DNA of 64,000 nt, taken from the NCBI GenBank assembly GCA_965247435.1, contig OZ252019.1, positions 1,488,001 to 1,552,000 of the forward strand, read 5' to 3'. Under the pieces are notes generated by a model. The model was given only the letters and a program-made list of their open reading frames with translations. It was not told the origin of the DNA and did not search any database. Within the stretch, counting starts at the first letter, position 1, and each line of letters starts with the position of its first letter. The stretch comes from Ilyomonas sp965247435 (GTDB lineage Bacteria; Bacteroidota; Bacteroidia; Chitinophagales; Chitinophagaceae). A program made the translations under genes and the position numbers. Of the stretch, positions 17,121-24,517 are shown piece by piece.

Positions 17121-17151
17121 TAAAGGTACTAAACAAATGGATTTATTAAAA
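17121..17151 (-). promoter_or_regulatory. Promoter of the 17.0-kb microgene
   Basis: On the minus strand TTTT (17151-17148) is followed after 19 bases by TACCTTTA (17128-17121), close to TTTG-N19-TAnnTTTG. The predicted start is near 17116, about 23 bases before the microORF. Confidence 0.45.
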
Positions 17152-17255
17152 CAGTTTGTAAGATTTTAACTTAAAAACCAGGTTCTTTTTTTGAGCAAAA
17201 ACGGCCTTCCTTCCTCAGCTATTTACCGATTAAATTTAACCCTCTTAAATGAGCG

Positions 17256-17555
17256 CTACGACATACTAAACGTGTCTTTGTGCATTGATCTTGCTTTATC
17301 AATGTATTCTGTTTTTATATGCCAGTCGAGCATTTCATAACACTGTTCTGCCTTGCGGCCCGCTGCCGTAAATAACATGAGCTTATAGCCGCTTTCCTCT
17401 TTAGAAAAAATCAGTTCTTTGTTCTCGAAGTAATAACCCAGACAGTCTTCAACCAACTGCGTGGAATAGACAATTGTGTTCGCATGTTTGTGGATAAACA
17501 CTCTTGCCGTAAAAGCGAAACCTTCGTAAGTAAATGCTACAATAAACTTTTTCAT
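17256..17555 (-). CDS. Small protein of unknown function
   Basis: The 99-residue product begins MKKFIVAFTYEGFAFTARVF and shows alternating beta-like and helical segments with no signal peptide and no membrane helix. I do not recognise its family. It is a single-gene unit; about 100 bases upstream of its start lie overlapping palindromes (17654-17672) that could be an operator. Confidence 0.65.
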   Translation of the reverse strand: MKKFIVAFTYEGFAFTARVFIHKHANTIVYSTQLVEDCLGYYFENKELIFSKEESGYKLMLFTAAGRKAEQCYEMLDWHIKTEYIDKARSMHKDTFSMS

Positions 17556-17653
17556 AATAGTCCTGGTTTGTAGAAATTGAAGCTACTAACGGAATGAAAT
17601 TCTGAAAATTAGAATAGGATTAATTTCCTGAAAGAAGGCTTAAAAAAACGACT

Positions 17654-17672
17654 CGTTTGCAAACGTTTGTAA
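17654..17672. promoter_or_regulatory. Overlapping palindromes, possible LacI/PurR-type operator
   Basis: CGTTTGCAAACG (17654-17665) is a perfect 12-bp palindrome and overlaps CAAACGTTTG (17660-17669), a perfect 10-bp palindrome. Together they contain TTGCAAACGTTTGTAA, one change from a 16-bp palindrome with central CG, the form bound by LacI-family regulators. It lies in a 505-base intergenic region (17556-18060) between two divergent genes. Apart from this site and the hemA promoter I see nothing else there. Confidence 0.4.
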
Positions 17673-18015
17673 GTAAGTTTTAACCTTTTTGTATAAAAGT
17701 TGGATATCATTAAAAATTGAAGGTTTATTAGTGGTAAATGCAAAGTCTTGTTAGTAGTTTATTATGCATTACAGGGCGCTGATTTTTAAATTGGTTATGC
17801 CATTTTTTGTTTGTCAGAATGATGTATTTTATCCGTTTCAATGGATATGTTTTCTTTAAGAATTATACTATGCTATCATCAGCAATGCAGGTACTGCTTA
17901 CGGTAATAGTTTATCCATAAAACACCTGCTTAAGCAACAAAAAAGATAAATGCAAACATGACAGAGAAATGACAATGACTGTACTGCTTATCAGGGGCTT
18001 ATCGTGGTGTGCAGT

Positions 18016-18023
18016 TACCTTTG
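18016..18023 (+). promoter_or_regulatory. Promoter -7 element of the hem operon
   Basis: TACCTTTG matches TAnnTTTG exactly and lies 37 bases before the hemA ATG. No clear -33 TTTG is present. Confidence 0.45.
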
Positions 18024-18060
18024 TGCCCTGTAAGATTGGCTTAGAATAACGAACTAATTC

Positions 18061-19284
18061 ATGGATATTTATCAATTTTTTTGTGCAGGTATTAATTACA
18101 GAAAAACAGATACTTCTGTACGGGGCTGTTTCGCTATTAATAATGATCAATATGCTGCTTTACTGACCAAAGCTTCAGCAGCAGGTTTAAAAGAACTTTT
18201 TGTTTTAAGCACCTGCAACCGCACCGAAATATACGGTATGGCACATTCGGTGTGCGAGCTAACGCGGTTGCTGTGCAGCGAAACAAGCGGCAATACGGAA
18301 ACATTTGATAAGTTGTCTTACGCTAAACAAGGCTTTTGCGCGGCCGAGCATCTCTATCAGGTAGCTGCCGGTTTAGATTCACAGATATTGGGCGACTACG
18401 AGATTATCGGCCAGTTGAAAGGGGCAGTAAAGTTTGCCAAAGAGAGAGGCTTTATCAGTACGTTGCTGGAACGGATGATTAATGGCGTACTGCAGGCTTC
18501 CAAAGCTATAAAAAGCAGTACCCAGCTTAGCAGCGGCACTGTGTCTGTTGCGTTTGCTGCCATACAGTTTTTAAAGGCTCATGTACCCGATATCCAGAAA
18601 AAGAAAATTTTATTGTTAGGAACCGGGAAAATAGGTGCCAGCACATGTAAAAACCTGATTGATTATATAGGTACAAGTAACATCACCTTGCTCAACCGTA
18701 CCTGCGGTAAAGCGCAATCGCTTGCAGAACAATTGAATATAAATGCAGCTTCGTATAATGATCTTTATGCAGAAGTAACGAAGGCAGATGTTATAATTGT
18801 AGCTACCAATGCAACCTGCCCGATCCTACACAAGCAACACCTCACCGGTGCCGGAACCAAAGTGCTGATTGATCTTTCCATACCTAATAATGTTGATGCT
18901 GCCGTAAAAGAATTGCCGTATATACAACTGGTAAATGTAGATCAGCTTTCCAAGCTAAACGACCAGACGCTGCAAAAGCGGATGGCCGAAGTGCCGAAGG
19001 CCAAAGCTATTATTGCAGAACACCTGCAGGAATTTAAAGAATGGCATGCAAACCGGAAATACGTGCCGGTGCTGAAGGCTATCAAGCAAAAGCTCATTGC
19101 CATGCAGGACTGCAGTCTCTATGCTGCTGTAAATGCAGATGAACAAAAAACATTGCAGCCCGTTGACACAGATGCCATTCAGAAAGTGATTAATTCTATG
19201 GCCGTTAAAATGCGCTGCTCACACCAGCCCGGCTGCAACTATATACAAGCCATCAACGATTACATTGGCAGTACCAATAATTAA
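18061..19284 (+). CDS. hemA: Glutamyl-tRNA reductase
   Basis: HemA reduces glutamyl-tRNA(Glu) to glutamate-1-semialdehyde with NADPH, the committed step of C5-pathway tetrapyrrole synthesis. The 407-residue protein has the catalytic Cys52 in LSTCNRTEIYG, the family motif AGLDSQILGDYEIIGQ (from about residue 102), a Rossmann domain with LLLGTGKIG near 180-188 and a C-terminal dimerisation helix region. It is the first gene of the rightward hemA-hemC-hemD-hemE operon, with a gap of five bases to hemC. hemB and hemL are not in the window. Confidence 0.96.
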   Translation: MDIYQFFCAGINYRKTDTSVRGCFAINNDQYAALLTKASAAGLKELFVLSTCNRTEIYGMAHSVCELTRLLCSETSGNTETFDKLSYAKQGFCAAEHLYQVAAGLDSQILGDYEIIGQLKGAVKFAKERGFISTLLERMINGVLQASKAIKSSTQLSSGTVSVAFAAIQFLKAHVPDIQKKKILLLGTGKIGASTCKNLIDYIGTSNITLLNRTCGKAQSLAEQLNINAASYNDLYAEVTKADVIIVATNATCPILHKQHLTGAGTKVLIDLSIPNNVDAAVKELPYIQLVNVDQLSKLNDQTLQKRMAEVPKAKAIIAEHLQEFKEWHANRKYVPVLKAIKQKLIAMQDCSLYAAVNADEQKTLQPVDTDAIQKVINSMAVKMRCSHQPGCNYIQAINDYIGSTNN

Positions 19285-19289
19285 GTTAC

Positions 19290-20216
19290 ATGAACAAAGT
19301 CCTGCGCATTGGTACGCGTGACAGCGAACTTGCCGTATGGCAGGCTACTTGGGTACAAAACAGCCTGGCCCGGCATGGCATCAGCTCCCAACTTATTTTT
19401 ATCAAAAGCGAAGGTGATATAGACCTGGTGACACCGCTGTATGCCATAGGTGTACAGGGTATCTTTACAAAAACCCTGGATGCTGCGCTGCTCGGCAACC
19501 GCATAGATATAGCGGTACATTCAATGAAAGATGTGCCTACACAAATGGCAAGCGGAATTATACAGGCTGCTGTGTTGAAGCGTGCATCGCAGGCAGATGT
19601 GCTGGTATATAAAAATGACCCGGATTTTTTATTGGATACAAACTCTATAGCTGTCATTGCCACCAGCAGCATCCGGCGCATGGCGCAGTGGCGGCACCGC
19701 TATCCGCATCACCACATAGAAAATTTGCGCGGCAATGTCAATAGCCGCATAAAAAAGGTAGCGCAGAGCAACTGGAATGGTGCTGTTTTTGCTGCTGCCG
19801 GCATCGAACGTATCGGATTAAGGCCTCCGCAGGCTATAGACCTCGACTGGATGCTGCCGGCGCCGGCACAAGGCGCTATCATGGTTGTTTGCCGGGAAGG
19901 CGATGCTGCCATACAAACGCAATGTGCCTTATTGAACGACGAAAGCACGGCTCTGTGCACAGGCATAGAGCGTAGCTTTTTAAGTGCTTTAATGGGCGGC
20001 TGCTCCACACCGATTGGTGCGCTGGCTGCGGAGCAGCATGACGCAATATTATTTAAAGGGAATATACTAACCCCTGATGGGGGGCAAAAAGCGGAAATAG
20101 ATAAGCGCATTAGTATAAAAAAATGTAACAGCCAAACCGGCGCCCTACTGGCACAGGAACTGCTTGCAGCCGGCGGGAGTGCCATAGCCGAAACCATACT
20201 ACATGCAACAAAATAA
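19290..20216 (+). CDS. hemC: Porphobilinogen deaminase (hydroxymethylbilane synthase)
   Basis: HemC joins four porphobilinogens into hydroxymethylbilane. The 308-residue protein begins LRIGTRDSELAVWQA, has the substrate-binding HSMKDVPT, the Arg-rich TSSIRRMAQWRHR and NLRGNVNSR motifs, and the dipyrromethane-carrying Cys in MGGCSTPIGALA. All are family signatures. It overlaps or abuts hemD. Confidence 0.96.
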   Translation: MNKVLRIGTRDSELAVWQATWVQNSLARHGISSQLIFIKSEGDIDLVTPLYAIGVQGIFTKTLDAALLGNRIDIAVHSMKDVPTQMASGIIQAAVLKRASQADVLVYKNDPDFLLDTNSIAVIATSSIRRMAQWRHRYPHHHIENLRGNVNSRIKKVAQSNWNGAVFAAAGIERIGLRPPQAIDLDWMLPAPAQGAIMVVCREGDAAIQTQCALLNDESTALCTGIERSFLSALMGGCSTPIGALAAEQHDAILFKGNILTPDGGQKAEIDKRISIKKCNSQTGALLAQELLAAGGSAIAETILHATK

Positions 20217-20217
20217 A

Positions 20218-20919
20218 ATGCAGCTTTTAAGCACGCGGATGCTGGACGAAAAACTTGTTGCAAGAGCAGCAGCAAACCACCTAAAAATAGATTCCATAGC
20301 TTTTATTAAAACAACACCTTTGCAAAGTATATCGCTGGCAGAACAACTGCAGACGCTTGGCCGGCAATCCCTTACTGTTGTTTTTACCAGCAGTAATGCG
20401 GTCAGCGCCGTTGCGGCGCAAATAACGCTCGTGCCGGACTGGAAGATTTTTTGCACCGGCGGCAGTACTAAAGAAAATGCTATTAAATATTTTGGAGCAG
20501 CAACTGTAGCAGGCAGCGCCAAAAATGCCACATTGCTTGCCGAAAAAATAGCCGGAGCTAAGGATGTGCATGACCTCGTTTTTTTCTGCGGCGATCAGCG
20601 GTTAAATGACTTACCCGAAACGCTTATCCGTTACGGCAAACGAGTTAGCGAAGTAATAGTATATGCAACAGCGCAAACGCCTGTATTTATGGAGAAAGAT
20701 TATGCAGGCATTCTCTTCTTCAGCCCAAGTGCCGCACATAGTTTTTTTTCGGTCAACACCATTTCCACCGAAGCCGTGCTTTTTTCTATCGGCCAGACTA
20801 CCACGCAGGTTATTCAGTCTTATTGCACCAACAAAGTGATAACCAGTGAATGGCCGGGCGCTGAAAGTATGATTGAACTGGCGGTAAAGTACTACCAAAA
20901 AGCAGGTTATGCTTTTTAA
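20218..20919 (+). CDS. hemD: Uroporphyrinogen-III synthase
   Basis: HemD closes the linear tetrapyrrole with inversion of ring D. The family is poorly conserved in sequence. This 233-residue protein shows the two-domain alpha/beta layout with VFTSSNAVSAV and FFSPSAAHSFF, which match the two typical S-x-x-A/S blocks. I chose the second ATG (20218, one base after the hemC stop) because MQLLSTRMLDEKLV fits the family start; the ATG at 20203 would overlap hemC by 14 bases. Confidence 0.88.
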   Translation: MQLLSTRMLDEKLVARAAANHLKIDSIAFIKTTPLQSISLAEQLQTLGRQSLTVVFTSSNAVSAVAAQITLVPDWKIFCTGGSTKENAIKYFGAATVAGSAKNATLLAEKIAGAKDVHDLVFFCGDQRLNDLPETLIRYGKRVSEVIVYATAQTPVFMEKDYAGILFFSPSAAHSFFSVNTISTEAVLFSIGQTTTQVIQSYCTNKVITSEWPGAESMIELAVKYYQKAGYAF

Positions 20920-20933
20920 TTTAAACAAACAAT

Positions 20934-21959
20934 ATGAACGATATTTTATTAAAAGTTCTCCGTGGCGAAAAGGCCGAACGCACGCCGGTATGGATGATGC
21001 GGCAGGCGGGCCGCTACCTGCCCGATTATATGAAGCTAAAGGAAAAGTATTCTTTCTTTGAGCGGGTGCAAACGCCGCCGCTCGCTACAGAAATTACCTT
21101 ACAGCCGGTAGAGCAAATAGGAGTGGATGCTGCTATTTTGTTTTCTGATATTTTAGTAGTGCCGCAGGCAATGGGGCTGGAAGTGCAGCTAATAGAAAAT
21201 AAGGGACCCCTGTTGCCCGATCCGATTCAGACAGAAAAGGATTTGCAACGGATTCGTGTGCCGGATATACAGGAAACACTGCACTATGTTTTTGATGCCA
21301 TAAAACTTACGAAGCAGGCATTGAACGGTAAAGTGCCGCTCATTGGTTTTGCAGGCGCGCCATGGACAATTCTTTGCTACATGGTACAGGGAAAGGGCTC
21401 AAAAACATTTGACGAAGCAAAAGCTTTTTGCTTCATGCAGCCGGCACTGGCGCATACGCTGTTGCAAATGATTACCGATACCACGATAGCTTATCTTAAA
21501 GGCCAGGTAGCAGCAGGTGTAGATACCGTGCAATTGTTTGATAGCTGGGGCGGCTTATTAAGTCCGGACGATTTTGAACATATTTCGATGCCTTATATCC
21601 GCCAGATTGTAGCTGCTGTGAAAGATGCAGTGCCGGTAATTATTTTTGCCAAAGGCGCCTGGCATTCCCTGCAAAGCATGGCTGCAACCGGTGCGCACGG
21701 CCTGGGGATAGACTGGTGTATTACTCCGCAGATGGCGCGCAGCTTTGCCGGTAGTAACGTTGTACTTCAGGGCAACTTCGATCCTGCTAAATTGTTGTCC
21801 CCGATACCGGTAATTGAGCGGGCGGTTAAAGAGATGCTGCAAGCCTTTGGAAAAGAGAAACATATCGCCAACCTCGGTCATGGTATCTTACCGAATGTGC
21901 CGGTAGATGGCGCCAAAGCTTTTGTAAATACTGTTAAGGAAGTAAGCAGCAACTGGTAA
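20934..21959 (+). CDS. hemE: Uroporphyrinogen decarboxylase
   Basis: HemE decarboxylates uroporphyrinogen III to coproporphyrinogen III. The 341-residue TIM-barrel has the signature RTPVWMMRQAGRYLPDY (residues 16-32), with the active-site Arg residues, then FSDILVVPQAMGL with the catalytic Asp, GFAGAPWTILCYM and NLGHGILPNVPVD near the end. It is the last gene of the hem operon; no clear terminator follows. 21960-22233, up to glgB, shows nothing I can name. Confidence 0.96.
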   Translation: MNDILLKVLRGEKAERTPVWMMRQAGRYLPDYMKLKEKYSFFERVQTPPLATEITLQPVEQIGVDAAILFSDILVVPQAMGLEVQLIENKGPLLPDPIQTEKDLQRIRVPDIQETLHYVFDAIKLTKQALNGKVPLIGFAGAPWTILCYMVQGKGSKTFDEAKAFCFMQPALAHTLLQMITDTTIAYLKGQVAAGVDTVQLFDSWGGLLSPDDFEHISMPYIRQIVAAVKDAVPVIIFAKGAWHSLQSMAATGAHGLGIDWCITPQMARSFAGSNVVLQGNFDPAKLLSPIPVIERAVKEMLQAFGKEKHIANLGHGILPNVPVDGAKAFVNTVKEVSSNW

Positions 21960-22233
21960 ACTCTGTGTTGATGCTATTCGGTAATAAAATCAAAGGAAGC
22001 CGGTTGCGAAAAAATCCCAACAACAACGTTGCTAAAAGATTAATTGGCCGCTGGTAACCATCGCTAAGCGCCTATATTAGTAGTTATGCTTTCTACAGGC
22101 GTGTTGTTCAAATCAAAGGCTTGCAGAAGTGGTAATATATAGTTTTGATTCAATTTTTTTATCAGCATTACTTGTGCAATAGGTTGCGCAGGTAATGCTG
22201 ATTGTATTAGAATACCGTCTGCTATAATATCTT

Positions 22234-24189
22234 TTACTTCAGTACTATCCCTGCCAGGGCCGGCAAATGCACCCATAGCCGGTAATGGTCGGTTTCTTCG
22301 TCTATCACTTCCGCAGCTATATTTGGGTTGAACACATCGCCGGTGCCCCAATAGTCTTTGTTATCGCTGTTAAAAATTTCTTTCCACTGCTTTTTGCCCC
22401 AAACATTCACCCGCCAATCCATCCGTATTACCGGTGTCATATTCAGTATCACCAGTACATCGTTTTCGGGCAGCGCCCCTTTGCGCTTATATACAATCAC
22501 CGCTTCATTGCGTTTCTCCAGGTCCACCCATTCAAAGCCTTCCTGTTTAAACTGCAGTTCGTATAAAGCAGGTTCGTTCCTGTATAATTCGTTTAGCTTT
22601 TGCACACAATACTTCATACCGCCATGGCTCAGGTGCGCCAGCAATTCCCAATGTAGTTCACTTTTGTAGTTCCATTCGGTTGTTTGCGCAAACTCATTAC
22701 CCATAAACAACAGCTTGGCGCCGGGATGCGTGAACATGTAAGTATATAGGAGGCGCAGGTTGGCAAACTTCTGCCAGGTATCACCGGGCATTTTATAGAG
22801 CATCGGGCTTTTACCATGCACCACTTCGTCGTGGCTTAACGGCAACATAAAATTTTCATCATAGAAATACATCAGGCTGAACGTAAACTTGTTTTGTAAA
22901 GCCGGGCGAAACAGCGGATCCATTTTAAAATAGTCCAGTGTATCGTGCATCCAGCCCATCATCCATTTCATACCAAAGCCCAGTCCGCCAAGTGTAGTAG
23001 GCCGGCTGATACCCGGCCAATCGGTAGATTCTTCGGCGATGGTTTGTATATCGGGGAAATCGCGGAACAAAGTTTCATTCATGTCTTTTATAAAAGCAAT
23101 GGCTTCGATATTGCCGTTGCCGCCATATTGGTTAGGTTCCCACTGGCCTTCGGTCCGGCTATAATCCAGCCGCAGCATACTGGATACAGCATCCACCCGC
23201 AAACCATCCGCATGAAAAGCATCGCACCAGAAGCGGGCGCTGCTGATAAGAAAACTCTTCACTTCACCACGCGCATAGTTGAAAATATACGAATTCCAGT
23301 CGGGGTGATAGCCTTTGCGCATATCCGCATATTCGTAGGTATGGGCGCCGTCAAACATAAACAGGCCATGAGCGTCGTACGGAAAATGGGAGGGTACCCA
23401 GTCCAGAATTACACCCACGCCGGCGCGGTGCAGGCAATCTACCAGCCACATAAAATCCTGCGGGTTGCCAAAGCGGCTTGTAGGCGCAAAAAAGCCGGTG
23501 CCCTGGTAGCCCCAGCTACCATCAAATGGGTGCTCCATCACCGGCATAAATTCTACATGGGTAAAGCCCAATTCCTGTACATAAGGCACTAATTTTTCAG
23601 CAATTTGTCCGTATGTATTATAACTTTCTTCATCGTTCTTATCAGGCCGCATCCAGCTTGCCAGGTGCACTTCATATACGCTGTATGGGGCGTCTAATGC
23701 ATTGTGCGCTTTGCGTGTTTGCATCCATTCTTTGTCCTGCCATTCGTACTGCAGGTCCCAGGTAACAGAGGCGGTTAGCGGGCGCTGCTCCCAGAAATGG
23801 GCAAACGGATCGCCTTTATCCAGCAGCAGTCCTTCAAACCCATGAATATGGTATTTATAAATTTCGCCCCTCTCAATACCCGGAATAAAACCTTCCCAGA
23901 TGCCCGATTTTTCGAGGCGTACATGCAGTGGGTGCGTGTTGTTCTGCCAGTCGTTAAAATTACCTTTCACACACACCTGCGTAGCATTCGGCGCCCATAC
24001 GGCAAAATACGTCCCCTTTTTACCCAGCACCTCTATTTGCTTATTACCAAATAATTTATATAAGCTGTAGTGCGTACCTTTTTGAAAGTTGCTGATGTCT
24101 TCCTCCGTAAACAAGGAATAATTCCATACCGGTTTGGTGCTGTCAACAAAGTGAATGTCTTCGTATTTTTTCATGGGAAGTGTTTTCAT
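22234..24189 (-). CDS. glgB: 1,4-alpha-glucan branching enzyme
   Basis: GlgB makes alpha-1,6 branches in glycogen. The 651-residue GH13 protein has a CBM48 N-terminal domain (about 55-160, FAVWAPNATQVCVKGNFNDW), the catalytic barrel with DWVPSHFP, nucleophile region FHADGLRVDAVSSMLRLDY, acid/base IAEESTDWPG and LSHDEVVHGK, and a C-terminal beta domain ending LPALAGIVL. It is shorter than E. coli GlgB, which has an extra N-terminal module. A second ATG five codons on (24174) is an equal candidate start. No other glycogen gene is nearby. The 328 bases between it and the next gene (24190-24517) contain no feature I recognise. Confidence 0.95.
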   Translation of the reverse strand: MKTLPMKKYEDIHFVDSTKPVWNYSLFTEEDISNFQKGTHYSLYKLFGNKQIEVLGKKGTYFAVWAPNATQVCVKGNFNDWQNNTHPLHVRLEKSGIWEGFIPGIERGEIYKYHIHGFEGLLLDKGDPFAHFWEQRPLTASVTWDLQYEWQDKEWMQTRKAHNALDAPYSVYEVHLASWMRPDKNDEESYNTYGQIAEKLVPYVQELGFTHVEFMPVMEHPFDGSWGYQGTGFFAPTSRFGNPQDFMWLVDCLHRAGVGVILDWVPSHFPYDAHGLFMFDGAHTYEYADMRKGYHPDWNSYIFNYARGEVKSFLISSARFWCDAFHADGLRVDAVSSMLRLDYSRTEGQWEPNQYGGNGNIEAIAFIKDMNETLFRDFPDIQTIAEESTDWPGISRPTTLGGLGFGMKWMMGWMHDTLDYFKMDPLFRPALQNKFTFSLMYFYDENFMLPLSHDEVVHGKSPMLYKMPGDTWQKFANLRLLYTYMFTHPGAKLLFMGNEFAQTTEWNYKSELHWELLAHLSHGGMKYCVQKLNELYRNEPALYELQFKQEGFEWVDLEKRNEAVIVYKRKGALPENDVLVILNMTPVIRMDWRVNVWGKKQWKEIFNSDNKDYWGTGDVFNPNIAAEVIDEETDHYRLWVHLPALAGIVLK

Positions 24190-24517
24190 TGGTTACGTTT
24201 ATCAGAAGGTGTACAGGTTTAAAGGTTCAGGTTTACAAGTTCATGCGTTCACAATTTTTTTAAAAGGAAGTGCTATCATTATTTCTTTAAAAAAATCTTT
24301 TTAGCGCAAACACTTCATTCCGGATAATGCATTTTAAAGGTTGAACTTTTAAACTCCCTTTCAATCATACACCATTCAACAATGAAACCTGTAAACCGTA
24401 TATTCTAAAACGCTCCTTTCGCCTTTTATCCGCCTTAACGTAAAATTAGTATTTCAATACGCTTTGTTTGTAAAGTATTTATTCATATTGCATACTAAAC
24501 CTACAATACTCCTGCTC

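Noticed and set aside
22064..22351. A 95-codon minus-strand ORF that overlaps the end of glgB
   Set aside because: Its first half is the glgB end read in another frame, and glgB itself ends in a normal family C terminus. The part outside glgB (22064-22233) reads like protein but has no start of its own and no known family; at most a remnant.
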